Source: an uncultured bacterium
Lineage (GTDB): Bacteria > Cyanobacteriota > Vampirovibrionia > Gastranaerophilales > Gastranaerophilaceae
Assembly: GCA_946636615.1 (NCBI GenBank)
Contig: CAMPBE010000002.1
Span: 1-64,000 of the forward strand
DNA length: 64,000 bases
Direction: 5' to 3'
Shown here: positions 43,634 to 52,241 of the stretch, piece after piece
Layout: each line of letters begins with the position of its first letter
Numbering within the stretch: position 1 is the stretch's first letter
Notes under the pieces: generated by a model
The model's database searches: none
What the model saw: the letters and a program-made list of their open reading frames with translations, nothing else
Told to the model about the DNA's origin: nothing
Position numbers and translations under genes: made by a program

Positions 43634-44938
43634 TTATCCTTCTTTTATTTTTCCTATTTGATTTTTTATATTTGTTATAAGACTTTCTTCTTTGCATTGT
43701 TTTACAAATTCATCCATCTTATTGTAATCAAAACATTTTTCCCAACGGGCTATAACAACAGTTGCAACGCAATTTCCGACTAAATTTACTGTAGTTCTGC
43801 CCATATCAAGAATTTGATCAATACCCAATAAAATTGCAACACCAAGAATAGGTATATTAAAACTTGCGAGAGTTCCTGCTAAAACGATTAAAGATACTCT
43901 TGGAACACCGGCAATCCCCTTGCTTGTAAGCATTAATGTTAGCATTATGATTAGTTGTTGATGAATGTTTAAATCTATACCAACAAGCTGAGATGAAAAT
44001 AAAACTGCCATTGCAAGATATAACGTGCTTCCGTCAAGATTGAATGTGTATCCTGTAGGCATTACAAATCCTACAATATTTTTAGGAACTCCAAAACGTT
44101 CCATTATATCCATAGCTTTAGGAAATGCAGCCTCTGAACTTGCTGTGGTAAATGCCAAAAAAGCAGGTTCTTGCAATGCTTTTACCAAACTTCTAAATGA
44201 GATTTTTACTATTTTGCAAGCTATAACTAAAACAAGTATTACAAAAACAGCTAAAGCTGTATATAAAGAACCGATTATTTTGAAATAACTTTTTAATACG
44301 GATAATCCGTTTGCCCCTACTGTTGCAGCAATAGCACCAAATATACCTAAAGGCGCAAAATACATAACATATTCTGTAAATTTAAACATTATTTTTGAGA
44401 CAGAATTTAAAACGTCAACAACAGGTTTTGCTTTTTCACCAACTGCAACAATTGCGAGAGCAAAAAATATAGAAAATACAACTATTTGCAGCAAATTTCC
44501 CTGAGCCATGGCATCAACAACACTTGTTGGGAAAATATTCGTAACCATTTCACTGATTGAAGTATGTGCATGTGCAGCTGCCATAAGTCCGGCTTCCTGT
44601 AAATGTAGGGCATGAGATGTATTACCCGTCATAAAACCTACTCCGGGTTTAAATATATTTGCCATACCCAAACCTATCACAAGAGCAATCGTAGTAACTA
44701 TTTCAAAATATATAATGGTTTTCAGACCTAATTTCCCTAAATTTTTTGCATTACCGTGTCCCGAAATTCCAACAACTAAAGTTGCAAATAATAACGGTGC
44801 AATTATCATTTTTACCATTCTTAAAAAGATAACAGCCAAAGGACGCATTTTTACAGCATATTCAGGACAAAAATATCCGAATAATATACCCAAAATGAGT
44901 GCTATAAATATTAGGGCTGTCAGCTTTGAATGTTTCAA
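43634..44938 (-). CDS. Dicarboxylate/amino acid:cation symporter (DAACS family)
   Basis: 434 residues. GltP/DctA-type secondary transporter with about eight helices and two re-entrant loops. Signatures: AFTTASSEAAFPKAMD (serine-rich loop HP1), VGFVMPTGYTFNLDGSTLYLAMAVLF (TM7 region, in parts) and GIAGVPRVSLIVLAGTL (HP2). The start is a TTG at 44938 with GAGGT 8 nt upstream; a TATAAT at 44962-44957 is the candidate -10. Substrate (glutamate/aspartate or C4-dicarboxylates) not decided. Upstream gene of a probable two-gene unit with ileS. Confidence 0.93.
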   Translation of the reverse strand: MKHSKLTALIFIALILGILFGYFCPEYAVKMRPLAVIFLRMVKMIIAPLLFATLVVGISGHGNAKNLGKLGLKTIIYFEIVTTIALVIGLGMANIFKPGVGFMTGNTSHALHLQEAGLMAAAHAHTSISEMVTNIFPTSVVDAMAQGNLLQIVVFSIFFALAIVAVGEKAKPVVDVLNSVSKIMFKFTEYVMYFAPLGIFGAIAATVGANGLSVLKSYFKIIGSLYTALAVFVILVLVIACKIVKISFRSLVKALQEPAFLAFTTASSEAAFPKAMDIMERFGVPKNIVGFVMPTGYTFNLDGSTLYLAMAVLFSSQLVGIDLNIHQQLIIMLTLMLTSKGIAGVPRVSLIVLAGTLASFNIPILGVAILLGIDQILDMGRTTVNLVGNCVATVVIARWEKCFDYNKMDEFVKQCKEESLITNIKNQIGKIKEG

Positions 44939-45073
44939 TTTAATAACCTCAAAAAAATTATACTACAAACATAGCCGCAAACCTATTGCCAGATAATTTT
45001 TGTAAATCTTTTTTACACATAAATACATATCGTTTAATAAATGTTGTATCATTTCAATATGGAGGACAATATT

Positions 45074-46981
45074 GTGAGTAATCTTGACTTGTCAGAAAAT
45101 GCAATTAAGGTTTTAGAAAAAAGATATCTTAAACGAGATAAAAATGGTAATCCTAAAGAAACTCCGAAAGATATGTTTCAACGTGTGGCATCTGTTATTG
45201 CGATGGGTGATAAAAATCTGGAATATGAATTTTATAGTGCAATGACAGATCTTCGCTTTATGCCAAATTCACCGACTTTAATGAACGCAGGTAGAGAGTT
45301 AGGACAACTTGCAGCATGTTTTGTTTTACCTGTCGAGGATAGTTTGGCAGGAATTTTTGAAACAATAAAAAATACTGCTTTAATCCATCAATCAGGCGGA
45401 GGAACGGGATTTTCTTTTTCAAGATTAAGAGCAAAAAACAGCATAGTAAAGTCAACAATGGGTGTTTCATCAGGTCCTGTATCTTTTATGGAAGTTTTTA
45501 ATGCCGCAACAGAAGCTGTAAAACAAGGTGGTACAAGACGTGGTGCAAATATGGGGATTTTGAGAGTTGATCATCCTGATATTTTAGAATTTATTGATTG
45601 CAAGAGTGATAATAATAAGTTGAATAATTTCAATATTTCTGTTGCAATTACAGACAAATTTATGGAAGCTTTAAAAAATAATGAAGATTATGAGCTTATT
45701 AACCCTCAAAATAAAACTGTGGCAAAAAAATTAAAAGCTAAAAAAGTATTTGATATGATAGTTGATCACGCTTGGCGAAATGGTGAACCCGGAATTATAT
45801 TTATAGACAAAATGAATAAAGATAACCCAACACCTAAAATTGGCGAAATTGAATCAACAAACCCTTGCGGAGAAGTCCCTCTATTGCCGTATGAAGCTTG
45901 TAATTTAGGTTCAATCAATCTTTCTAAAATGGTGAAAAATAAAACTGTTGATTGGGAATTATTGGAAAAAACAGTAAGAACGGCAATCAAATTTCTCGAT
46001 AACGTGATATCTGTTAATAACTATCCGTTGCCACAAATTAAAGAAATGGTTCAAAATAACAGAAAAATAGGGCTTGGCATAATGGGGTGGGCTGATATGC
46101 TGAATTTACTTGAAATTTCTTATGCATCTGAAGATGGAACTAAACTTGCTGGACAGGTTATGGAATTTATTGATTATATATCTAAATGCGAATCTGTTGA
46201 AATTGCAAAAAGCAAAGGAAGATTTAATAATTTTGAAGGCAGCGTATATGATAGTGAAAATTACCTATATAACAAATTTAAAGGAAAATCGGCAGGTAAA
46301 ATTCTTGATGAACAATGGTTTGAACTTGACAATGAGATTAAAAAATACGGAATAAGAAATGCAACAACAACCTGTATTGCTCCGACAGGAACAATTTCTA
46401 TGATAGCATCTGCATCAGGCGGTATAGAGCCACTTTTTGGACTTGTTTTTTCAAGATTAATTCTTGATAATACCGAAATGCTTGAGGTTAACCCGATTTT
46501 TAAACGGTATGCAATAGAAAATGGATTTTATTCAGAAGAATTGATGAAACAAATTGCAAAGACCGGTTCTGTCGCGAATATTGAAAATATTCCAGATAAA
46601 GTTAAACATATATTTGTTACAGCACATGACGTTTCACCATATTGGCATGTAAAAATGCAGGCAGCATTTCAACTTCATACAGACAATGCTGTTTCAAAAA
46701 CGGTTAATTTCGAAGAACACGCAACAAGAGAGGATATAGAAGATACTTATATTCTTGCTTATGAAAATAATTTAAAAGGAATAACAGTATATAGAAATAA
46801 TTCAAGACAATTTCAACCTATGAATCTTGAAACCAAACCGCAAAAAGAAGAAAAAATTGTCGAAGAATATAATCCTACAGGTGAAATTAAAACCGTAAAA
46901 TGCCCTGAATGCGGAAACGAAATTCAGATGGCAGAGGGGTGTTTTATTTGCCCAAACTGCGGTTATTCCGGCTGCTCGTGA
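45074..46981 (+). CDS. nrdJ: Class II (adenosylcobalamin-dependent) ribonucleotide reductase
   Basis: 635 residues from the GTG at 45074, preferred over ATGs at 45041 and 45059 because GGAGG lies 8 nt upstream. Reduces ribonucleotides to deoxyribonucleotides using B12. Seen: [56 protein letters not shown], the active-site [19 protein letters not shown] and [13 protein letters not shown] zinc-ribbon-like tail (CPECG...CPNCG) closes the protein. Needs cobalamin uptake or synthesis elsewhere in the genome. It ends just before the repeat-flanked GIY-YIG gene. Confidence 0.95.
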   Translation: MSNLDLSENAIKVLEKRYLKRDKNGNPKETPKDMFQRVASVIAMGDKNLEYEFYSAMTDLRFMPNSPTLMNAGRELGQLAACFVLPVEDSLAGIFETIKNTALIHQSGGGTGFSFSRLRAKNSIVKSTMGVSSGPVSFMEVFNAATEAVKQGGTRRGANMGILRVDHPDILEFIDCKSDNNKLNNFNISVAITDKFMEALKNNEDYELINPQNKTVAKKLKAKKVFDMIVDHAWRNGEPGIIFIDKMNKDNPTPKIGEIESTNPCGEVPLLPYEACNLGSINLSKMVKNKTVDWELLEKTVRTAIKFLDNVISVNNYPLPQIKEMVQNNRKIGLGIMGWADMLNLLEISYASEDGTKLAGQVMEFIDYISKCESVEIAKSKGRFNNFEGSVYDSENYLYNKFKGKSAGKILDEQWFELDNEIKKYGIRNATTTCIAPTGTISMIASASGGIEPLFGLVFSRLILDNTEMLEVNPIFKRYAIENGFYSEELMKQIAKTGSVANIENIPDKVKHIFVTAHDVSPYWHVKMQAAFQLHTDNAVSKTVNFEEHATREDIEDTYILAYENNLKGITVYRNNSRQFQPMNLETKPQKEEKIVEEYNPTGEIKTVKCPECGNEIQMAEGCFICPNCGYSGCS

Positions 46982-46999
46982 TAATTTTTTTAAACATTA

Positions 47000-47132
47000 G
47001 CTGGATACTTTCGGGCTGTCACCCTCAGTATGACTTTATACTGTCATTGTGAGGTGCTACGCACGGTACTACGTACGTAGAAATATTATGCTTTTTGCTG
47101 TCATTGTGAGCCGATAGGCGAAACAATCCAGC
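47000..47132. repeat. Palindromic repeat block A (left of the GIY-YIG gene)
   Basis: 133 bp with inverted ends GCTGGAT (47000-47006) and ATCCAGC (47126-47132), extending imperfectly inward (TTTCG...CTCA..ATGAC). Internal GTCATTGTGAG occurs twice. Its core is nearly identical to block B. Confidence 0.85.
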
Positions 47133-47135
47133 TTA

Positions 47136-47144
47136 TGTTAATAT
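47136..47144 (+). promoter_or_regulatory. GIY-YIG promoter built on the repeat's conserved flank
   Basis: TGTTAATAT with hexamer TAATAT at 47139-47144, then exactly 6 nt to the ATG at 47151. The CTTATGTTAAT part is shared by both repeat blocks. Confidence 0.45.
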
Positions 47145-47150
47145 AAAAAT

Positions 47151-47438
47151 ATGACAAGTGGATATACATATATTTTATTTAATAAAAGAAATGGGACATT
47201 GTATGTTGGTGTTACGTCTGATTTAGTAAAAAGAATTTATCAACATAAAAATAAAATGGCAGATGGATTTACTAAAAAATATAATGTTGATAAATTGGGT
47301 TATTATGAAATATTTGAAGATATTGAAAATGCAATTGAAAGAGAAAAGAAATTAAAAAATTCGCCCCGTAAGAAAAAGCTTGAATTAATTGAAACAAACA
47401 ATCCTGAATGGCATGATTTATATTATGAAATAATATAG
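47151..47438 (+). CDS. Small GIY-YIG endonuclease-domain protein
   Basis: 95 residues, almost only a GIY-YIG domain of the short UPF0213-like type. The two motif strands are YTYILFNKRNGTLYVGVTSD, followed by LVKRIYQHKNK, the Tyr (YNVDKLGYYEIFED) and the REKKLKNSPRKKK basic helix. GIY-YIG domains cut DNA; small stand-alone members are poorly characterised. The gene is tightly boxed by two near-identical palindromic repeats: 18 nt separate block A from the ATG and block B begins directly after the TAG. No Shine-Dalgarno. It may be the nuclease that mobilises or processes the repeats, but this is inference from position. Confidence 0.88.
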   Translation: MTSGYTYILFNKRNGTLYVGVTSDLVKRIYQHKNKMADGFTKKYNVDKLGYYEIFEDIENAIEREKKLKNSPRKKKLELIETNNPEWHDLYYEII

Positions 47439-47621
47439 GCTGGATTCTTTCGGACTTTGTCCTCAGAATGACTTTATACTGTCATTGTGATTTGCTACGC
47501 ACGGTACTACGTACGTAGAAATATTATGCTTTTTGCTGTCATTGTGAGGTGCTACGCACGTAGACATCTAGGAGTTGTATAAATTTTTACTGTCATTGTG
47601 AGCGAAGCGAAACAATCCAGC
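47439..47621. repeat. Palindromic repeat block B (right of the GIY-YIG gene)
   Basis: 183 bp, ends GCTGGAT (47439-47445) and ATCCAGC (47615-47621). Shares with block A the central ~80 bp (ACTTTATACTGTCATTGTGA to CTGTCATTGTGAG) and the trailing CTTATGTTAAT. It carries an extra GTCATTGTGAG unit compared with block A and abuts the purB stop codon. Confidence 0.85.
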
Positions 47622-47631
47622 TTATGTTAAT

Positions 47632-48924
47632 TTAACCTAATATTCTTGAATAAATTTCATTTATATTTTTCAAAAATTCTTCTTTGATAAATATTTCATC
47701 AATTTCTATAGGTGAGAGTAAATTTGTTACATCTTTGTCATTTAGTAAATTCACCCTGAAATCACCGTCATGATTGAACGCATCAAGAGCGTTACGTTGA
47801 ACAAGTTTGTATGCTTCTTCTCTTGTGATACCTTTTTCTACGAGTTTAAGTAAAACTTTTTGAGAAAACACTATTCCTCCGAATTTGTCGGTATTTTTGA
47901 GCATATTATCTTCGTGAATAACAAGGTTTTGTACAATTCCGTTAAATCTGTTCAACATAAAATCAACCAAAGTAAGGCTGTCAGGGAAAATGATGCGTTC
48001 AGCGGAACTGTGAGAAATATCTCTTTCGTGCCAAAGAGGGATGTTTTCTAAAGCCACAAGAGAATTTGCTCTGACAACACGAGCTAATCCGCACAAATTT
48101 TCTGACAAAACAGGGTTTTTCTTGTGAGGCATGGCAGATGAACCCTTTTGGTTTTTGCCAAATCCTTCTTCAACTTCTAAAACTTCTGTCCTTTGAAGAT
48201 GTCTGATTTCCGTTGCGAATTGTTCTATTACACTCGCAATTAATGCCAAAGATTGCATGAAATATGCGTGATAATCTCTTGCAATAATTTGTGTTGAAAT
48301 TCTTGCAGGATTTAAACCTAGATTTTTGCAGGTAATTTTTTCAATTTCAGGTGAAATGTTGCTGTATGTACCGACAGGACCTGAAATTTGACCGACTCTA
48401 ATTTCATCTAATGCGTGAATAAAGTTTGATCTTTGACGTTCTAAAATATCTATCCAGCTGCAAATTTTTACACCAAATGTCATAACTTCTGCGTGTATTC
48501 CGTGAGAACGGCCTATACAGATCGTATTTTTATGTTTTTTTGCCAAATCTTTTAATGACTGAATTGTTTCGTCCAAATCTTTAATAATGATTTTTCCGCT
48601 ATCCTGAATTTGGAGTGCAAAAGCGGTATCAATGACGTCAGAGCTAGTCATTCCGACGTGCATATATTTTGCCAAATCGCCAAGACTTTCATTAACACAG
48701 GTTAGAAAGGCAATTACATCGTGTTTTACCTCTGCTTCGATTTCATCAATTCTCTGAATGCTGAACGATGCTTTTTTCTTGAGTTCTTCGATATCTTCTT
48801 TTGGAAAATCTCCGTTTTCGGCATACGCTTCGCAAACGGCAATTTCTACATTCAGATAGTATTGGAATTTTGATTCCAAATCCCAAATTTTTTTCATTTC
48901 ATCTCTTGAATAACGTTCAATCAT
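47632..48924 (-). CDS. purB: Adenylosuccinate lyase
   Basis: 430 residues. Acts twice in purine synthesis (SAICAR to AICAR, adenylosuccinate to AMP). The family signature GSSAMPHKKNPVLSE lies near 257-271, with the catalytic loop serine; GMTSSDVIDTAFALQ and GRSHGIHAEVMTFG carry the conserved His residues. The opening MIERYSRDEMKKIWDLESKF is typical of the short bacterial type. No Shine-Dalgarno; TGATAAAAT ends 6 nt before the ATG. Confidence 0.96.
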   Translation of the reverse strand: MIERYSRDEMKKIWDLESKFQYYLNVEIAVCEAYAENGDFPKEDIEELKKKASFSIQRIDEIEAEVKHDVIAFLTCVNESLGDLAKYMHVGMTSSDVIDTAFALQIQDSGKIIIKDLDETIQSLKDLAKKHKNTICIGRSHGIHAEVMTFGVKICSWIDILERQRSNFIHALDEIRVGQISGPVGTYSNISPEIEKITCKNLGLNPARISTQIIARDYHAYFMQSLALIASVIEQFATEIRHLQRTEVLEVEEGFGKNQKGSSAMPHKKNPVLSENLCGLARVVRANSLVALENIPLWHERDISHSSAERIIFPDSLTLVDFMLNRFNGIVQNLVIHEDNMLKNTDKFGGIVFSQKVLLKLVEKGITREEAYKLVQRNALDAFNHDGDFRVNLLNDKDVTNLLSPIEIDEIFIKEEFLKNINEIYSRILG

Positions 48925-48930
48925 AATTTG

Positions 48931-48939
48931 ATTTTATCA
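48931..48939 (-). promoter_or_regulatory. purB extended -10, leaderless type
   Basis: Minus strand TGATAAAAT (48939-48931), then exactly 6 nt to the ATG at 48924. The sequence TTTTTTATGATAAAAT is identical upstream of mnmE. No good -35. Confidence 0.5.
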
Positions 48940-48997
48940 TAAAAAACGTGTAAAAATAGCCTTTTTCAAAAATTCAGAAAAAATATTTCTTAAATAC

Positions 48998-49050
48998 GTT
49001 ACAAAACTTTACAAAAAGGGCAATAATATATTAAATAAATACTTTATATA
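48998..49050 (+). promoter_or_regulatory. Promoter region matching that of the gene at 11087
   Basis: GTTACAA (48998-49004) starts exactly 81 nt before the ATG, as at 11006; AAATACTTTATATA (49037-49050) is a 14-bp identity and ends 28 nt before the ATG. Confidence 0.5.
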
Positions 49051-49078
49051 GGTAAGAGTATAAAATTAAAGGATTATT

Positions 49079-49717
49079 ATGTCATCACCTTATGGAAATT
49101 CAATAGATCCAATATCTGCTATTCAATCTACTGTATCCGGTATGAATGAAGCTGATAGACAGGCATTTGCAAAAGAAACAGGTGTCGATATATCAGCTAT
49201 ACAAATTATGGATTACGATGTAGCGTTAAAATATTGTCAAAAACATCATATAAATCTAAACAATAATATCTGGAATCAAAGCAGAACATACAGTTATGCT
49301 ACAAATCCTTTAAAAGGCTGGTCGTTGGAAAAACAGGATAATGGAGATAAAAAATTACTTACTAAGCAAGATATGTATATAAAACTTGCGGATATTAAAA
49401 ATCATGAATTGAGAAGTGAAGTTGAAAACATTTTAAATGGTGGAACACCAAGTAAAGCTTTTATGGATTACCTTTTACAAAAATATGAAAAGAGGCAAGC
49501 TGAATTTGAGGAAGCTTGGGCAAAATATCAAGTTGCAAAAGGTGAAAGAACAACATTAAAAGTAACTTTTGAGAAAATTCAAAAGAAATATGAGGGCTCT
49601 GAAAGTCCTTATGACAACGGATTGGTAAAAACAGCAGAAAAAAATTATAAAACAGCTGATTTAGATGCTGATATTTACTTGTCAATAGCATCTTATTTAG
49701 CTCATAGAGCTGTGTAA
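49079..49717 (+). CDS. Lineage-specific hypothetical protein
   Basis: 212 residues, no signal peptide or membrane helix. N-terminus MSSPYGNSIDPISAIQSTVS, a middle with many Tyr/Lys and a long C-terminal coiled coil (QKYEKRQAEFEEAWAKYQVA). AAAGGA precedes the ATG. The C-terminal half is helical and acidic/basic mixed, as in many scaffolding proteins, but no family is recognised. Its promoter shares a distinctive design with the unrelated small gene at 11087. Confidence 0.65.
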   Translation: MSSPYGNSIDPISAIQSTVSGMNEADRQAFAKETGVDISAIQIMDYDVALKYCQKHHINLNNNIWNQSRTYSYATNPLKGWSLEKQDNGDKKLLTKQDMYIKLADIKNHELRSEVENILNGGTPSKAFMDYLLQKYEKRQAEFEEAWAKYQVAKGERTTLKVTFEKIQKKYEGSESPYDNGLVKTAEKNYKTADLDADIYLSIASYLAHRAV

Positions 49718-49819
49718 ATATAAGTTTACAACCCTCTTGCAATTTTTTTTTGATATATTATGATTCATGTCTGTAGAGTGCTTACGCCAATAATCACTCA
49801 ACAAGAAAAGGAAATTAAC

Positions 49820-50083
49820 ATGAATCTTAAAAACAAACAAGAAATTGTTAAAAAGTACGGTAAAGATGCTAAAGATACTGGCTCAACAGCAGTTCAGGTT
49901 GCTATGATGAGCAAAAAAATCTCTGAATTAACAGAACACTTGAAATCTAACAAAAATGACTTCGCTACAAAAAGAGGTCTTTTGATGATGGTAGGTAAAA
50001 GAAAAAGATTACTTTCTTACCTAAAATCAAGAAACTTGGATGAATACAGAGAATTGATTAAAAAACTAGGTATTAGAGGTTAA
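49820..50083 (+). CDS. rpsO: Ribosomal protein S15
   Basis: 87 residues from the ATG at 49820, which has AAAAGGAA 9 nt upstream; an earlier in-frame ATG at 49760 would add 20 residues unlike S15. Full family match: [40 protein letters not shown] and [20 protein letters not shown]. Binds 16S rRNA in the platform. Upstream (49755-49819) GAGTG and CACTC could pair; S15 leaders often carry autoregulatory structures, but this one is not convincing. Not followed by pnp as in many bacteria; a terminator closes the gene. Confidence 0.97.
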   Translation: MNLKNKQEIVKKYGKDAKDTGSTAVQVAMMSKKISELTEHLKSNKNDFATKRGLLMMVGKRKRLLSYLKSRNLDEYRELIKKLGIRG

Positions 50084-50101
50084 TTACCAAAAAACATTAA
50101 A

Positions 50102-50134
50102 TAAAAAAGACCATTTTATAATGGTCTTTTTTAT
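50102..50134 (+). terminator. Intrinsic terminator after rpsO (bidirectional)
   Basis: AAAAAGACCATT and AATGGTCTTTTT paired around TTAT, with T tail. Confidence 0.88.
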
Positions 50135-50157
50135 TATAAAAAATTTTTAAAATTCAT

Positions 50158-50370
50158 TTAACAAGTCTTTTTTCTGTTCGGATTCATAATGTTACATTTT
50201 TTAGTTTTCAGCTTCGGCTGATTAATATCTTGTTTTATTGAATAATTGTATGCATTATAATTTTCTTCATCTGTCATATTAAAAGACATATTATCGCTAT
50301 AAAAATTTATTCCTGCTAAAAGAACTACCGAACCAATAATTGACAAAATTATAAACTTATAAGTATCCAT
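50158..50370 (-). CDS. Small single-pass membrane protein
   Basis: 70 residues from the ATG at 50370, selected because AAAGGGG lies upstream; an ATG 14 codons earlier has no such site. A membrane helix at about 5-23 (KFIILSIIGSVVLLAGINF) precedes a short polar tail, rich in Asn/Lys with two Cys (CNIMNPNRKKTC). Probably tail outside the cytoplasm. Function unknown. Confidence 0.6.
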   Translation of the reverse strand: MDTYKFIILSIIGSVVLLAGINFYSDNMSFNMTDEENYNAYNYSIKQDINQPKLKTKKCNIMNPNRKKTC

Positions 50371-50526
50371 TAAAAATTCCCCTTTATTTTTCCCATATTT
50401 TAATAAAGTCAAAATAAGTATTATAATTGATTCAAAAACAATGCGGATTTACAAAATTTTACAACAGAAATATAAAATTTAAAACTCACACTACCGTTTT
50501 CTATTCTTTAAGAGAGCGAAAGAAAG

Positions 50527-50602
50527 TTCACCCTCCTTAAAAGAGGAGGGGGCTAGGGGGTGGATATTGTTTCTGTCAATAGTGAACAGAAAGCGAAACA
50601 AT
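50527..50602. repeat. REP-like palindrome and probable decayed family member
   Basis: CCCTCCT (50531-50537) pairs with AGGAGGG (50544-50550), inside CACCC/GGGTG. Next to it, ATTGTTTC (50566-50573) and GAAACAAT (50595-50602) form a second perfect dyad; its AAGCGAAACAAT end resembles the ends of the repeat family at 47 kb. The hydF promoter starts 9 nt later. Confidence 0.45.
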
Positions 50603-50610
50603 TTTGCCAA

Positions 50611-50639
50611 TTGAATTAGAATTATTATTATTTTAAAAT
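50611..50639 (+). promoter_or_regulatory. hydF promoter, leaderless type
   Basis: TTGAAT (50611-50616), 17-bp spacer, TAAAAT (50634-50639), 7 nt to the ATG at 50647; no Shine-Dalgarno. Confidence 0.6.
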
Positions 50640-50646
50640 AAATTTT

Positions 50647-51825
50647 ATGAAAGCATTAAAATCTAATCGTTTACATATAGGGGTTTTTGGAAAAACTAAT
50701 GTTGGAAAATCTTCACTGATAAACAAAATTACAGGTCAAGATGTTTCTATAGTTTCTGATATGGCCGGAACTACAACAGATGTTGTTGAAAAATCAATGG
50801 AGCTTTTGCCTATAGGGCCTGTAACTTTTTTGGATACTGCAGGGTTGGATGACAAAACGGATCTTGGTGAACAACGTGTCTCAAAAACATTGAAAGTTCT
50901 TGACAGAGTTGACGTTGGTGTAATTGTTTGTGAGCCTGATAACTTCGACAATTTTGAAAAAGAGTTGATTGAAAAATTTGAAAAATTAAATATTCCATAC
51001 CTTATTGTTGTGAACAAAACAGATGTAAAAAAAGGTTCTGAAATCAATAGTTTTGAAAATGTTTTTTACACGTCAGTAAAAACAGATGAACAGATTGTTT
51101 ATAAATTTAAAAATGAATTAATTAAACTTTTACCTGACGATTTTGTAAATCCTCCAAAGATTGTGGGCGATTTGGTTCCTGAAAAAAGTACTGTTATAAT
51201 GGTTGTTCCGATTGACAAAGAAGCGCCAAAGGGCAGGCTTATTTTGCCTCAGGTACAAACATTGAGGGATTTGTTGGATAGTGATTGTTTAGTTTATACA
51301 GTTAAGGACAGTGAATTAGAATTGGCTTTAAAAAATTTAAAAGAACCTCCTGCGCTTGTTATAACGGATTCTCAGGCGTTTAAAAGAGTTAGTGAAATTG
51401 TGCCTGATAATATTCCTTTAACATCTTTTTCTATACTTTTTGCAAGATTAAAAGGGGATTTGGGAGAATTTATAAAAGGTGTAAAAGCTATTGAAAATCT
51501 TAAAGACGGTGATAAAGTTCTAATTTTGGAAAGTTGTACTCATCATGCGATAGAAGATGATATAGGCAGAGTAAAAATTCCTAATCTGTTAAGAAAAAAG
51601 ACAGGCAAAGATTTAGTAATTGAAAATTTTGCGGGACATGATTTTCCTGATATTATGGATTATAAACTTATAATTCATTGCGGAGCTTGTATGACAAACC
51701 GCAGAGAAATTTTATCAAGAATACTAAAAGCAAATGCGCAAAATGTGCCGATTACAAATTACGGAATAGTAATATCTTATTGTTTGGGGATTATAGAAAG
51801 AGCTATTAAACCTTTTAATCAGTAA
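50647..51825 (+). CDS. hydF: [FeFe]-hydrogenase H-cluster maturation GTPase HydF
   Basis: 392 residues. Scaffold on which the di-iron subcluster is assembled before transfer to the hydrogenase. N-terminal GTPase: HIGVFGKTNVGKSSLINKI, AGTTTD, DTAGLDD and VVNKTD. C-terminal iron-sulfur ligands appear as ESCTHH and IIHCGACMTNRRE, the expected Cys/His set. HydE and HydG and the hydrogenase itself are not in the window. A winged-helix gene follows 53 nt downstream. The presence of HydF implies H2 metabolism. Confidence 0.95.
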   Translation: MKALKSNRLHIGVFGKTNVGKSSLINKITGQDVSIVSDMAGTTTDVVEKSMELLPIGPVTFLDTAGLDDKTDLGEQRVSKTLKVLDRVDVGVIVCEPDNFDNFEKELIEKFEKLNIPYLIVVNKTDVKKGSEINSFENVFYTSVKTDEQIVYKFKNELIKLLPDDFVNPPKIVGDLVPEKSTVIMVVPIDKEAPKGRLILPQVQTLRDLLDSDCLVYTVKDSELELALKNLKEPPALVITDSQAFKRVSEIVPDNIPLTSFSILFARLKGDLGEFIKGVKAIENLKDGDKVLILESCTHHAIEDDIGRVKIPNLLRKKTGKDLVIENFAGHDFPDIMDYKLIIHCGACMTNRREILSRILKANAQNVPITNYGIVISYCLGIIERAIKPFNQ

Positions 51826-51878
51826 TTTAATACAAAAATATGATGAAAATATATTTTATTTAGCATTAATATGTTATT

Positions 51879-52196
51879 ATGTACGATTGCGCAACGGAAG
51901 ATAAAGAACTAAAAAAAGTCGGGTTAGAATTAATGTTTATGACACCCGAAAAAGGGGCAGTGGATAATTGGATTACTGCCGTAGAACTTGCTAAAATGGT
52001 TGAACTTCCTGTAGATACGGTTAAGAAAAAATTAGTAATATTGAAAGATGCTGGGATTGTAAGAGTAAAAGGAATAAATCCAAAATATTGGAAATTTGAT
52101 GATTACAGTTTTCAAAGAATGCCTGAGGATGATGAAATTTATTTGCTTTTGTGTAGTTTTGATGACGTAGATTTTGATAAATATTTTCAATATTAA
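51879..52196 (+). CDS. Small winged-helix (HTH) protein
   Basis: 105 residues. WITAVELAKMVELPVDTVKKKLVILKDAGIVRVKG (in parts) forms a winged helix of the ArsR/MarR-like shape; the rest is acidic (DDDEIYLLLCSFDDVDFDKY). Cys4 and Cys near 93 are the only cysteines, so no obvious metal cluster. TAATAT lies 6 nt before the ATG and no Shine-Dalgarno is seen. Adjacent to hydF, which suggests but does not prove a role in its regulation. Confidence 0.65.
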   Translation: MYDCATEDKELKKVGLELMFMTPEKGAVDNWITAVELAKMVELPVDTVKKKLVILKDAGIVRVKGINPKYWKFDDYSFQRMPEDDEIYLLLCSFDDVDFDKYFQY

Positions 52197-52241
52197 TAAA
52201 ATTTATTAGCAAAATTTTTTTTTACAGTTTTTGAATATTAT

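Noticed and set aside
45041..45073. ATG starts for nrdJ upstream of the GTG at 45074
   Set aside because: GGAGG lies between them and is correctly spaced only for the GTG.
46982..47640. A conventional insertion sequence around the GIY-YIG gene
   Set aside because: No transposase gene and no clear target-site duplication; the flanks are palindromic repeats rather than IS ends.
49755..49819. Autoregulatory S15 leader structure before rpsO
   Set aside because: Only a 5-bp GAGTG/CACTC stem is evident; insufficient to claim a regulatory fold.
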